A DNA stretch of 28,583 bases, from assembly GCA_002477805.1 (NCBI GenBank), contig DLKQ01000001.1, positions 1-28,583 on the forward strand, written 5' to 3'. The translations under genes and the position numbers were made by a program. Below, one piece after another: positions 1-6,777 of this stretch. The notes under the pieces are model-generated. The model was not told the origin of the DNA and made no database searches. It was given only the letters and a program-made list of their open reading frames with translations. Source of the DNA: Christensenella sp. UBA7584. Lineage in GTDB: Bacteria > Bacillota > Clostridia > Christensenellales > UBA1242. Position 1 is the stretch's first letter, and each line of letters starts with the position of its first letter.

Positions 1-298
1 ATATTTTTTGAAAAAATTAAATTTTAGCAATTTTATGATGCTTTTTGTTAGATATTGGTTAATTCCTTTTCCTTTATTTTTAAAGAATTTATAAATCAAG
101 ACTAAAATAATATATACTTTTGTTATTTAGCAAAATAAAATTCCAAGCATCTAAAACAGTTTTATAATTTAACTTTTATGTTTATAATCTTTTGTTATTT
201 TTGGGCTTTGTTTCTTATTTTTTATCTTATTGTATTTTAAACTTATTAAATTTTAATTATTTTTTATAAAAATTTTGATTCTAACATAAAATAAAGGT
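1..298. other. AT-rich intergenic stretch without a recognisable gene
   Basis: Very AT-rich sequence with frequent stops in all frames. I see no RNA gene and no convincing sigma-A promoter with correct spacing in front of the transglycosylase gene. The upstream neighbour lies outside the window. Confidence 0.5.
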
Positions 299-829
299 AT
301 GTCAAAAGCAACAGTAGTAGTTTTTTATATCGTTTTTGTGCTCGCACTTTTTTTAAGTGGGCTTTTTGCTATTTTAGGCATTTTCTATCCACAAAAGTAT
401 AAAGATGAAATAAAATTTTACTCACAAAAATACAACCTCAATCCTGCCCTTGTTGCAAGTGTGATAAAAGTTGAAAGTAAATTCAACGAAAAAGCTATTT
501 CTAATGCTGGTGCAGTTGGGCTGATGCAAGTTTTACCAAGCACTGCAAGTTGGCTTTGTGAAAAAGAAATTGATATTACAGCACTTCAAGTACCAAAAAC
601 AAATATTCAAGTTGGCACAAAATATCTTGCAAAACTTTTAAATGAGTTCGGTGATTTAGATTGTATTTTGGCGTGTTATAACGCTGGGCCAACCAATGTA
701 AAAAAGTGGCTTTGCAACAAAGAATACTCAGATGACGGAAGAACTCTGCGTAAAATTCCATTTAAAGAAACAGAAGACTATGTTAAGAAAGTAAAAAGCA
801 ATTTAAAAATTTATTCAATTTTCTATTAA
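299..829 (+). CDS. Membrane-anchored lytic transglycosylase (SLT domain)
   Basis: Predicted peptidoglycan lytic transglycosylase of the soluble-lytic-transglycosylase (SLT, goose-lysozyme-like) fold, which would cleave the MurNAc-GlcNAc bond with formation of 1,6-anhydroMurNAc. Residues 5-30 form one hydrophobic N-terminal segment, probably an uncleaved anchor that places the enzyme outside the membrane. The SLT domain follows at about residues 36-160. Visible motifs are the catalytic glutamate in VIKVES (E59), AVGLMQVLPSTA (72-83) and CYNAGP (126-131), all in the expected order. At 176 aa it is the usual size of the small clostridial and bacillar single-domain forms. ATG is the best start, but the only purine-rich stretch (AAAGG, 293-297) sits one base upstream, too close for a normal Shine-Dalgarno sequence. 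It is encoded 17 kb from the prophage on the opposite strand, so it is probably a host gene. Confidence 0.88.
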   Translation: MSKATVVVFYIVFVLALFLSGLFAILGIFYPQKYKDEIKFYSQKYNLNPALVASVIKVESKFNEKAISNAGAVGLMQVLPSTASWLCEKEIDITALQVPKTNIQVGTKYLAKLLNEFGDLDCILACYNAGPTNVKKWLCNKEYSDDGRTLRKIPFKETEDYVKKVKSNLKIYSIFY

Positions 830-846
830 AAATTGCTTAAATAAAT

Positions 847-875
847 TTGACTTTTTTCTTACTGTTTGTTATCAT
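847..875 (+). promoter_or_regulatory. Sigma-A-type promoter of the degV gene
   Basis: TTGACT (847-852), a 17-base spacer, then TATCAT (870-875) preceded by a TGT extended -10 element. The predicted start is near 882, giving a leader of about 18 nt that contains the AGAGGT ribosome binding site. Confidence 0.75.
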
Positions 876-899
876 AGTAAGTATTAAAAAGAGGTAAAA

Positions 900-1760
900 A
901 TGGCAAAATTTTTTGTTGATGCGTTTGCAGATATGTTTGGAGTTGAACTCAAAAACAATGGACTTTTACTTGCCCCAAGCAAAATTGAGTTTAAAGGAAA
1001 ATTCATAAACTTTGAAGGCTGGGAAAAAGCTCCAAGTAAAGAAATTTTAGACAATATTTCGAAAGGAAAATATAAGTTAGCACATATTAGTCAAAAGGAA
1101 TGGACAGATTTTTTCACTCCATTCTTAGTCGCTGGTGAAGACATTGCTTTTTTCACCATTTCACAAAAACTTTTGATTGATGGTGGTGCCGACCTAAAAT
1201 CCGCTTTTACAAAACTTTCTGAAGATTTTCCTGAAAGAAAAGTTTGTTTGGTCGATACCCTAACCGTTTCTCGTGGGGTAAGTGAAATAGCAAGTCTTTC
1301 AAGTTTAGTTTTCAAAAAAGAAAATGATTTTGAAAAAGCAATTAAATTCGCAACAGAACTTGCTGGTCATTTCGTAAGTGCTTTTGTTGTGAGTGACACA
1401 AATTATCTTTTAAGTAATCCTATTTTGGAGAAACCTGGGTCAAAACTCACTGGTGGACTTTTGAATGTCAAGCCAATCATTAGTATAGACAAGGAAGGAA
1501 ATTTTAAGCTTTTAGATAAAGCCCGAGGTTTTAAAGCTGGAGTTAAAAAACTTTTAGATATCGTAAAATTTAATGGCGAAAATGTAGCTGACTATACTTT
1601 TAGTATTGTTTACTTAAATGCCGAGCTTGATGCACTTGAATTAAAAAATGAATTTTTAAAATTTGTTGAAAAGGAAGATATTCGAATCATTGAAAGTTCA
1701 CTCAACAACGCTACTATTGTCGGTAACAAGTTTATCGCAGTAACATTTCACTCAAAATAA
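900..1760 (+). CDS. DegV family fatty-acid-binding protein
   Basis: DegV/FakB-type protein. Characterised family members bind one fatty acid in a buried pocket and, as FakB, present it to the kinase FakA for acyl-phosphate formation and phospholipid synthesis. The fold is recognisable from the N-terminal block with LLLAPSKIEF (residues about 22-31), the DIAFFTISQKL stretch (about 81-91, the usual ITISSxLSGT region), and FPERKVCLVDTLTVSRG (about 110-126). The C-terminal DegV domain starts near residue 180, with GLLNVKPIISIDKEGNF. The length of 286 aa is normal. The start is supported by AGAGGT four bases before ATG and by its own promoter. It is transcribed alone and ends at a strong hairpin terminator. 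The ligand and any FakA partner cannot be told from the window. The usual serine-rich lipid-head motif is poorly conserved (TISQK instead of TSQPS-like sequences). Confidence 0.85.
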   Translation: MAKFFVDAFADMFGVELKNNGLLLAPSKIEFKGKFINFEGWEKAPSKEILDNISKGKYKLAHISQKEWTDFFTPFLVAGEDIAFFTISQKLLIDGGADLKSAFTKLSEDFPERKVCLVDTLTVSRGVSEIASLSSLVFKKENDFEKAIKFATELAGHFVSAFVVSDTNYLLSNPILEKPGSKLTGGLLNVKPIISIDKEGNFKLLDKARGFKAGVKKLLDIVKFNGENVADYTFSIVYLNAELDALELKNEFLKFVEKEDIRIIESSLNNATIVGNKFIAVTFHSK

Positions 1761-1825
1761 AACACCAGTAATGAAGTGAACCCCATTTTTGTACCGCAAA
1801 AATAAAAACCACTTCAAATTAAAAT

Positions 1826-1860
1826 GCCTCCTAAAGTCACATTAGCATAGGAGGTTTTTT
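1826..1860 (+). terminator. Rho-independent terminator of degV
   Basis: CCTCCTA (1827-1833) pairs perfectly with TAGGAGG (1848-1854) around a 14-base loop and is followed by six T (1855-1860). Confidence 0.85.
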
Positions 1861-2110
1861 ATTTAAACTTCACCATAACTGCATCTTTGTTATTATCTAA
1901 AAAATTCTATCTAACACAAAACTGAGTCAATAACACCAAAAATTCAAAGTTTAGAAAGCAACAACGAGACCAAATCCAACTAACATTTTACCCATTATAG
2001 TTTTTACATAAAAACTGTTCCGCTGAGAATTTTGCGTAATACTTTTTTACTTTTACACATAAATACAAGCACCACTTATCAACCACCAATCATCGATGCA
2101 ACTCCTAAAA
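1861..2110. other. Intergenic stretch between two convergent terminators
   Basis: The space between the degV terminator and the yebC terminator has no ORF I can support. On the minus strand a 25-codon open stretch (about 1955-2035) ends in a hydrophobic run and might be a gene scrap, but it has no start, ribosome binding site or recognisable family. Confidence 0.4.
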
Positions 2111-2147
2111 TAAATATAAAAAAGTTTTATCTTTTTGATAAAACTTT
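2111..2147 (-). terminator. Rho-independent terminator at the end of the infC-yebC operon
   Basis: On the minus strand an 11-bp stem (2121-2131 with 2137-2147, loop 2132-2136) is followed by a T-rich tract. The first arm begins within the TAA stop codon of yebC, so termination is immediate. The plus strand is also T-rich after the stem, so it may work in both directions. Confidence 0.8.
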
Positions 2148-2878
2148 TATTCTTTTAATGCAACATTGTGATAAACATTTTGAACATCATCATTTTCTTC
2201 AAGATTGTCTATCATTTTCAAAAACGATTCATATTTAGAATCTTCAAGTTCAATATAATCAGTTGGCACTTGTTCCACTTCGGCACTTTCAACTTTAAGA
2301 CCAGCATCTTCGGCTGATTTTTTTATTTGACTAAGTTTTGAAACATCGCCATAGATTGTAAAAATACCATCTCCACAATTTTCAACATCGTCTGCGTCAG
2401 CTTCAAGAGCAATCATTGTAATATCATCTTCACTCATATTTTGGGGCGCTTTTACAACAACAACTGACTTTCTTGAAAACAGATATGCAACAGCACCTGG
2501 CCCAGCAAGAGAACCGCCCGCGCGGTCGAAAATGTGTCTAATATCAGATGAAGCCCTATTCTTGTTGTCTGTTAAAATGTCAAGCATAACAGCTGAACCA
2601 CCTGGTCCATATCCCTCATAAATCATTTCTTCATAGTTCACATTTCCAAGTTCACCTGAAGCTTTTTTTATGGACCTTTGTATATTTTCGTTTGGCATAT
2701 TGTTTGCCTTTGCCTTAGCAATTACAGTCGCGAGTCGTGGGTTGTTTAGCGGGTCTCCACCACCATTTTTTACTGCAATAGCGATTTCTCTACCGATTTT
2801 TGTGAACACATTTCCACGAGCAGCATCAGTTTTTGCTTTATCTCTTTTTATTGTAGCCCACTTACTATGTCCTGACAT
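2147..2878 (-). CDS. yebC: YebC/TACO1 family translation factor
   Basis: Member of the YebC/PmpR/TACO1 family. It was long annotated as a transcriptional regulator; recent work on family members links it to ribosomes and relief of stalling at proline-rich stretches. The diagnostic N-terminus MSGHSKWATIKRDKAKTDAA is present, followed by GNVFTKIGREIAIAVKNGGG and NPRLATVIAKAKANNMPNEN. The middle carries YEGYGPGGSAVMLDILTDN (about 88-106). The length of 243 aa is normal. The start has AGGAG nine bases upstream. It is the last gene of the operon headed by infC, 12 bases behind the methyltransferase gene, and ends in a terminator that overlaps its stop codon. The ribosomal company fits a translation role better than a regulator role, which is inference. 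Confidence 0.95.
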   Translation of the reverse strand: MSGHSKWATIKRDKAKTDAARGNVFTKIGREIAIAVKNGGGDPLNNPRLATVIAKAKANNMPNENIQRSIKKASGELGNVNYEEMIYEGYGPGGSAVMLDILTDNKNRASSDIRHIFDRAGGSLAGPGAVAYLFSRKSVVVVKAPQNMSEDDITMIALEADADDVENCGDGIFTIYGDVSKLSQIKKSAEDAGLKVESAEVEQVPTDYIELEDSKYESFLKMIDNLEENDDVQNVYHNVALKE

Positions 2879-2890
2879 AACTTTCTCCTT

Positions 2891-3613
2891 TTATCCTAAT
2901 AAATACATAAGAATTCCACACGCAACAGCTACATTTAGCGACTCAACATTATTTTTCATCGGTAAACTCACTTTTAAATTCACCTTTTCAAGAATGTCTT
3001 GACTAATGCCTTGTGCTTCATTCCCAACAATAATTCCAAATTGTCCACTTGGTTTCTGTATTGAAAAAACACTTTTCCCACCCATATCAGCGCAAATTAA
3101 GTTATATTTTTCCAGCTTTTTAAAGTCATCAAAACTAATTTTCATAACTTTTGCATCAAAAATTGTCCCCATAGTTGAACGAAGCACTTTTTCATTTCTA
3201 AAATCAACAGAATCAAGCGCGTAAATTTCTTTAAAACCACAAGCAACAGCTGTCCTTATGATAGTACCTAAATTTCCTGGGTCCCTAATTGAATCAAGAA
3301 CCAAAAAGTTGCCTGTTGGCAATTCAAACCTTGGACTATCAACGCACGCAATCGCGAGCACACCCTGCGATGACTTCGTGCTTGAAAGTAAGTTGTAAAC
3401 TTTGTCTAATAGTTTGTATACTGGACAATTAAATTCTTCGGTTGTAAAAAAACTTGTAAGCACAGCCTCAAACTTAATCCCCCTAGCCTCAGCTTCATTA
3501 ATTAACCTTATGCCTTCTAATATAACTTTATTATATTTTTCAACATACTTCTTTTGTTTCAATTTTTCCCATTCTTTTACTTTGGGATTATCTTTACTGA
3601 TAATTTCTTTCAT
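2891..3613 (-). CDS. TrmH/SpoU family RNA 2'-O-methyltransferase
   Basis: Predicted S-adenosylmethionine-dependent ribose 2'-O-methyltransferase of the SPOUT superfamily, most like the RlmB group that modifies 23S rRNA. An N-terminal substrate-binding domain (about 1-95) is followed by the knotted SPOUT domain. Its three motifs are visible: LDSIRDPGNLGTIIRTA (about 107-123, with the conserved N and R), IIVGNEAQGIS (about 194-204) and LPMKNNVESLNVAVACGIL (about 217-235). The length of 240 aa is normal. A TrmH-type methyltransferase directly after rplT is a common gene order in Bacillota; here a 416-bp stretch with a broken gene separates them. The ribosome binding site is weak (TAGGT about eight bases before ATG). 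The exact modified nucleotide cannot be deduced. Confidence 0.9.
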   Translation of the reverse strand: MKEIISKDNPKVKEWEKLKQKKYVEKYNKVILEGIRLINEAEARGIKFEAVLTSFFTTEEFNCPVYKLLDKVYNLLSSTKSSQGVLAIACVDSPRFELPTGNFLVLDSIRDPGNLGTIIRTAVACGFKEIYALDSVDFRNEKVLRSTMGTIFDAKVMKISFDDFKKLEKYNLICADMGGKSVFSIQKPSGQFGIIVGNEAQGISQDILEKVNLKVSLPMKNNVESLNVAVACGILMYLLG

Positions 3614-3659
3614 ACAAAAACCTACTTTTCTTTAGTTTTTGAAAAACATTTTTAATAAA

Positions 3660-4020
3660 TTAGCCATTAACTGATTTAACCGCATCTATTGTAGATTTTT
3701 CTCCTAGGTAATAAATTTCAAACTCACCTAACTGCTGTAAGTTTGTTGCAGTTTCAAAACAACGAGAACTGGATATGTTTCATTTCTAATTTCGCCACTA
3801 GGCAAAAACCAACTGTCCTCAATTTGGTAAAAATGTTTTCCATTTATAGATGCTGTTTTTCTTGTCTATAAATTGCCCAACGCCCTTAATTCCGCGCTTT
3901 ATAATCTTTTTCGCTTTGTTCAACTTTGTGTGGTGTTGTTGGCTTGGTTTGTTTTGCATTTAATCCAGAGCAAGGCGTACTAACAAGGTTCCTTGTAAAC
4001 GCTGTTTGTGCAATTTTTAG
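3660..4020 (-). pseudogene. Frameshifted remnant of an unknown protein gene
   Basis: Between rplT and the methyltransferase gene the minus strand reads as continuous protein-like sequence only if the frame is changed about three times. Segment 1 (about 4020-3890) includes NAKQTKPTTPHKVEQSEKDY. Segment 2 (about 3890-3860) includes GVGQFIDKK. Segment 3 (about 3860-3758) includes FYQIEDSWFLPSGEIRNE. Segment 4 (3755-3660) includes EFEIYYLGEKSTIDAVKS and ends in TAA. The last shift falls at a T run and is explained by loss of one T; the one before falls at an A run and is explained by one extra A. There is no start codon with a ribosome binding site. I do not recognise the family. The low-complexity Thr/Pro/Lys linker before a folded-looking part would suit an exported or lipid-anchored protein, but that is a guess. 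Assembly errors in homopolymers are the alternative explanation. Confidence 0.5.
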
Positions 4021-4029
4021 TCCCCTACT

Positions 4030-4380
4030 TTATTTTGCTTCTTTCACTTGTTTTACAAGGTCTGCAAAAGCCTTTTCGTCATTTACAGCAATATCTGCAA
4101 GCATTTTACGGTTTAGGTTTATGTTAAGCTTTTTAATTCCACACATAAAATTACTGTAGTTTATGTCGTTTTGACGACAAGCAGCATTAATACGAACAAT
4201 CCAAAGACCACGCATATTTCTTTTTTCAAGTTTTCTTCCTACATAAGCATAGTTTCCAGAACGCATAACTTGCTCTTTAGCTATCTTAAATTGTTTGCTT
4301 TTTGCTCCAAAATAGCCTTTTGCTTGCTTTAAAATTGCATTCCTTTTCTTTATTGCGTGTTTTCCATTTTTAATTCTCAT
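4030..4380 (-). CDS. rplT: 50S ribosomal protein L20
   Basis: L20 binds 23S rRNA early in 50S assembly and, in Bacillus, represses its own operon by binding the infC leader. The protein carries the family hallmarks ALKQAKGYFGAKSKQFKIAK near the N-terminus (with one I/A change) and GLWIVRINAACRQNDINYSNF (about 59-79). At 116 aa it is full length. AGGAGGAGC lies about six bases before ATG. It is the third gene of the infC-rpmI-rplT operon, 14 bases behind rpmI. The leader upstream of infC contains the switch through which L20 is expected to act. Confidence 0.97.
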   Translation of the reverse strand: MRIKNGKHAIKKRNAILKQAKGYFGAKSKQFKIAKEQVMRSGNYAYVGRKLEKRNMRGLWIVRINAACRQNDINYSNFMCGIKKLNINLNRKMLADIAVNDEKAFADLVKQVKEAK

Positions 4381-4394
4381 ATTTTAGCTCCTCC

Positions 4395-4586
4395 TTATTG
4401 AATTGCCGTCTTAATTTTTGGAGCATCAGCTGTAGATACCTTTTCTCCTGTCCTAAGACGCATTTTCCTTTTACTTGTTTTGTTTGTCATTTTGTGACCT
4501 GCATTTTGGCAACCTCTTTTAATAACGCCATTTTTGTTCATACGAAAACGCTTTTTAGCTGCACTATTTGATTTCATTTTTGGCAT
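4395..4586 (-). CDS. rpmI: 50S ribosomal protein L35
   Basis: Small basic protein of the large ribosomal subunit. The start MPKMKSNSAAKKRFRMNKNG and the Lys/Arg-rich body are typical, and 63 aa is the usual length. AAGGAG precedes ATG by about seven bases. It sits between infC and rplT, the near-universal arrangement, and should be controlled together with them by the leader attenuator. Confidence 0.97.
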   Translation of the reverse strand: MPKMKSNSAAKKRFRMNKNGVIKRGCQNAGHKMTNKTSKRKMRLRTGEKVSTADAPKIKTAIQ

Positions 4587-4606
4587 AATTCTTCTCCTTT
4601 AATTTG

Positions 4607-5125
4607 TTATTTTGCATTTTTGGGAGCAAGTCCCATTGTAATAATTGACCCTAAAAGTTCTGGCTTTTGTTCCATTACACAATCTTCTTGCACCATTTCA
4701 AAAAATTTGTTCATATTTTCAATACCCTGATGAGCAAAGCCAGCAAGACGACCACGAACACCTTTGATAATTACTTTTACCTTTGCTCCTGATTGTAAAA
4801 ACTTTTTAACTTGTTTAGCCTTGAATTGCATATCATGCTCTTCAATTCTCATACTAAGTTCCATTGTTTTCACTTCAATAGCCTTTTGTTTCTTTTTGGC
4901 ATCTTTTTCCTTTTTCTGAGCCTCAAACTTGTATTTACCATAGTTCATAATTTTACAAACTGGTGGTGTTGCATTTGGCGAAATATTAACAAGGTCCAAG
5001 CCTAATTCTTCCGCTTTTTGCCTTGCCTCTTTTATCCCAAAAAGTCCAAGTTGTTCTCCTCGTTCTCCTAAAAGTCTTACCTGTGTAGCAGTAATTTGTT
5101 CATTAATCAATAATTCTTTGATGAT
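4607..5125 (-). CDS. infC: Translation initiation factor IF-3, predicted AUC start
   Basis: IF-3 binds the 30S subunit, prevents premature 50S joining and rejects non-standard start codons. The N-domain holds VRLLGERGEQLGLFGIKEA and LDLVNISPNATPPVCKIMNY; the linker is Lys-rich (QKKEKDAKKKQKAIEVK). The C-domain runs from about residue 85, with MELSMRIEEHDMQFKAKQ and GRLAGF. The first in-frame conventional candidate is a TTG at 5110, but it lies 21 bases from the strong Shine-Dalgarno GGGAGG (5137-5132). The in-frame codon at normal distance (6 bases) is ATC at 5125-5123; a second ATC follows at 5122. Starting there gives MIKELLINEQ, which fits the family N-terminus, and 172 aa. AUU or AUC starts are a known autoregulatory device of infC. 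No in-frame ATG exists in this region. Confidence 0.92.
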   Translation of the reverse strand: MIKELLINEQITATQVRLLGERGEQLGLFGIKEARQKAEELGLDLVNISPNATPPVCKIMNYGKYKFEAQKKEKDAKKKQKAIEVKTMELSMRIEEHDMQFKAKQVKKFLQSGAKVKVIIKGVRGRLAGFAHQGIENMNKFFEMVQEDCVMEQKPELLGSIITMGLAPKNAK

Positions 5126-5286
5126 GTTATTCCTCCCAACAAATTTTCAACAAAAAAGAAGTGAGTATCATTCTACCCACTTCAAATATATACATTAAGA
5201 TAAAGCAAAAAACCTTAATTTATATAAAAACTTTGACCAATCTAGGAATCCCGAATGGTGAGAAGTGAGTTCTTCTTCTTTGTCAT
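5126..5286 (-). promoter_or_regulatory. infC operon leader with antiterminator/terminator switch (L20-leader type)
   Basis: A leader of about 160 nt between the promoter and infC. The minus-strand 9-mer ACTCACTTC occurs twice, at 5270-5262 and at 5166-5158. The single complementary segment GAAGTGGGT (5183-5175) lies between them. It can pair with the upstream copy (antiterminator) or with the downstream copy (terminator hairpin followed by T6). This is the layout of the Bacillus infC-rpmI-rplT leader, in which L20 binding favours termination. An inner ACCA...TGGT element with a GG-GATT-CC hairpin (5258-5235) may belong to the protein-binding part. A search with the Rfam L20 leader model would decide the assignment. 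Confidence 0.75.
5152..5183 (-). terminator. Attenuator terminator upstream of infC
   Basis: On the minus strand GAAGTGGGT (5183-5175) pairs with ACTCACTTC (5166-5158), nine pairs including one G-U, around an 8-base loop. It is followed by T6 (5157-5152), 27 bases before the infC start. Its position inside the leader makes it a conditional terminator. Confidence 0.85.
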
Positions 5287-5292
5287 GTATTT

Positions 5293-5321
5293 ATAATACC
5301 ACAAGTCAATTAATTTTGCAA
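5293..5321 (-). promoter_or_regulatory. Sigma-A-type promoter of the infC operon
   Basis: Minus strand TTGCAA (5321-5316), a 17-base spacer, TATTAT (5298-5293), with TGG as extended -10. The expected transcription start is near 5286. Confidence 0.75.
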
Positions 5322-5334
5322 GTATTTTTTTATA

Positions 5335-6075
5335 TTATTTTACAATTTCTACCCTTTTATCGAAAAGTTCTGCAAGTGTAGATACGATTTGATTGTCTTT
5401 TCCACATATAATTTTAAGCTTTGCAGGACATAATTCAATAACTTGAGTAATAATTCCCATTTCATCATTTTCTTCAAAATTCACAAGTGCAACAAGACTG
5501 TTTCCATCTTCTTCATAAAATTTGCAACCATCATTAAAATCAATAACAAGACACTTGCACTTTATATCAAGGTTCGAAATTAAAAACTTTAAAAGCTCAA
5601 CAAATGTTTCACTTTTAAGAAACACATTTGAACTTGAATTAGTTAAATTACACATTTCTTTCCATTTCATTTTAAGCGGTTGAAGCCTAAACTCCAAAAA
5701 ACTTTCAAGAACAAGTTTATCTTTTAAAACTAAATTTCTGACAATGATTTTTCGTTCCAAATCGCAATCAAAATATGTATAAACTTTAACAAAAGCATCA
5801 AAAAGTTTTTCATTACTTAATGTCAAATCTATGTTATTTTTTAAAAAATCAAACTTCATTTTTTCACAGATAGTATCACAAATTACAACTCTCAAAACAC
5901 CTTCTAATTGTTTTGCAAAAACATCATCGCAACCAATAGCAATACAAGTTTTATCACCCAAAGAGACAACACTTTTTACACCTTGCACGGACGAAAGAGC
6001 GTTTTCAATACGCTCTGATATGTAATCAATAAGATGTGAATTTTTTTGCTTCGCTTCTATACTAAATTCCCACAT
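5335..6075 (-). CDS. YtxC-like protein (putative sporulation protein family)
   Basis: I assign this to the YtxC-like family by overall pattern and position, not by a catalytic motif. An N-terminal region (about 1-95) is followed by a middle block reading LVLESFLEFRLQPLKMKWKE (about 116-135), like the conserved FxxFRL block of YtxC. A C-terminal alpha/beta part follows, with the family-like ending LCPAKLKIICGKDNQIVSTL and DKRVEI. At 246 aa it is slightly shorter than Bacillus YtxC. In Bacillus, ytxC lies upstream of thrS and infC; here it is directly upstream of infC with no thrS between. The biochemical role is unknown even for the family. The start has AGAGG five bases upstream, and that same AGAGG is the 3' arm of a hairpin. 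No terminator is evident after the gene, so its transcript may run into infC. Confidence 0.55.
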   Translation of the reverse strand: MWEFSIEAKQKNSHLIDYISERIENALSSVQGVKSVVSLGDKTCIAIGCDDVFAKQLEGVLRVVICDTICEKMKFDFLKNNIDLTLSNEKLFDAFVKVYTYFDCDLERKIIVRNLVLKDKLVLESFLEFRLQPLKMKWKEMCNLTNSSSNVFLKSETFVELLKFLISNLDIKCKCLVIDFNDGCKFYEEDGNSLVALVNFEENDEMGIITQVIELCPAKLKIICGKDNQIVSTLAELFDKRVEIVK

Positions 6076-6110
6076 AAAAACCTCTTCTGCAGTAGTGTAT
6101 GCAAAAGAGG
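6076..6110 (-). terminator. Hairpin terminator of rbr that also holds the next gene's ribosome binding site
   Basis: Minus strand CCTCTTTTGCA (6110-6100) pairs with TGCAGAAGAGG (6091-6081), ten of eleven pairs, loop of eight bases. The stem is followed by TTTTT (6080-6076) and then directly by ATG. The 3' arm supplies the AGAGG Shine-Dalgarno of the YtxC-like gene. The same structure can end the rubrerythrin transcript and hide the downstream ribosome binding site. Confidence 0.7.
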
Positions 6111-6167
6111 TGATTATACTCTAATTTTTATCATTATTTTCACTAAATTTTAAAAACTAAGCAGTTA

Positions 6168-6722
6168 CTAATAATCTTTTTTTACTAAAGCAAAATAAGA
6201 TTGAGGGTGCTGACATACCGGACAAATTTTTGGTGCTTCTTTTGAAAAAACGCGATGTCCACAGTTTAAACAAATCCATTCATTTTCATCAACTTTTTTG
6301 AAAACTTCTCCATTTTCAAAATTAGCAACTAGGTCCTTAAACCTTGCTTCGTGTTCTTTTTCAATTTTTGCCACCATTCTAAAAAGACCAGCTATTTCAT
6401 CAAAGCCTTCTTTTTCGGCTGTCTTAGCGAATTCTTCATACATTGTAACCCATTCATAATTCTCACCTTCAGCCGCCCACTCCAAACATTCTTTAGTTGA
6501 CCCCATTCCGTGAGCCAATTTAAACCAAATTTTTGCGTGTTCCTTTTCATTTCCTGCAGTTTCCTCAAAAATTCTGCCAATTTGCTCATAGCCTTCTTTT
6601 CTTGCAATACTTGAAAAGTAATCATATTTATTTCTCGCTTGACTTTCTCCAGCGAATGCTGTCATTAAATTTTTTTGAGTTTGTGTGCCTTCTAGCTCAT
6701 TCATTTTTTCTAACTTAATCAT
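6168..6722 (-). CDS. rbr: Rubrerythrin
   Basis: Non-haem iron peroxidase that reduces hydrogen peroxide in anaerobes, taking electrons from rubredoxin or NADH-linked donors; cytoplasmic. The N-terminal four-helix diiron domain (about 10-138) shows GESQARNKYDYF with ligand E26, NEKEHAKIW with the E59/H62 pair, and KIEKEHEARF with the E121/H124 pair. The C-terminal rubredoxin-like domain has two Cys pairs, C151/C154 and C167/C170, for one iron, in the usual WICLNCGH and APKICPVCQHP contexts. The length of 184 aa is normal. ATG at 6722 is chosen because AGGAG lies seven bases upstream; Met7 would be too far away. It has its own promoter and terminator, so it is probably monocistronic. It indicates an anaerobic lifestyle with oxidative-stress defence. 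Confidence 0.95.
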   Translation of the reverse strand: MIKLEKMNELEGTQTQKNLMTAFAGESQARNKYDYFSSIARKEGYEQIGRIFEETAGNEKEHAKIWFKLAHGMGSTKECLEWAAEGENYEWVTMYEEFAKTAEKEGFDEIAGLFRMVAKIEKEHEARFKDLVANFENGEVFKKVDENEWICLNCGHRVFSKEAPKICPVCQHPQSYFALVKKDY

Positions 6723-6748
6723 ATATTTTCTCCTTTTTATTATTTTTA

Positions 6749-6777
6749 ATTATAGCTTAACAAAAAGAAAATCGCAA
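6749..6777 (-). promoter_or_regulatory. Sigma-A-type promoter of rbr
   Basis: Minus strand TTGCGA (6777-6772), 17-base spacer, TATAAT (6754-6749). The -35 hexamer lies inside one arm of the adjacent hairpin, so the promoter begins where the previous unit's terminator ends. Confidence 0.7.

Noticed and set aside
299..829. Lytic transglycosylase as the missing phage lysin
   Set aside because: It is 17 kb away on the other strand, outside the prophage, with a membrane anchor typical of host enzymes.
1955..2035. Short minus-strand open stretch ending in a hydrophobic run
   Set aside because: Only about 25 codons, no start or ribosome binding site, no recognisable family.
4811..5005. Plus-strand open frame opposite infC
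   Set aside because: Antisense shadow of a conserved ribosomal gene; composition mirrors the Lys-rich linker of IF-3.
5108..5110. TTG as the infC start codon
   Set aside because: It is 21 bases from the strong Shine-Dalgarno and would drop five family-typical residues; AUC at 5125 fits better.
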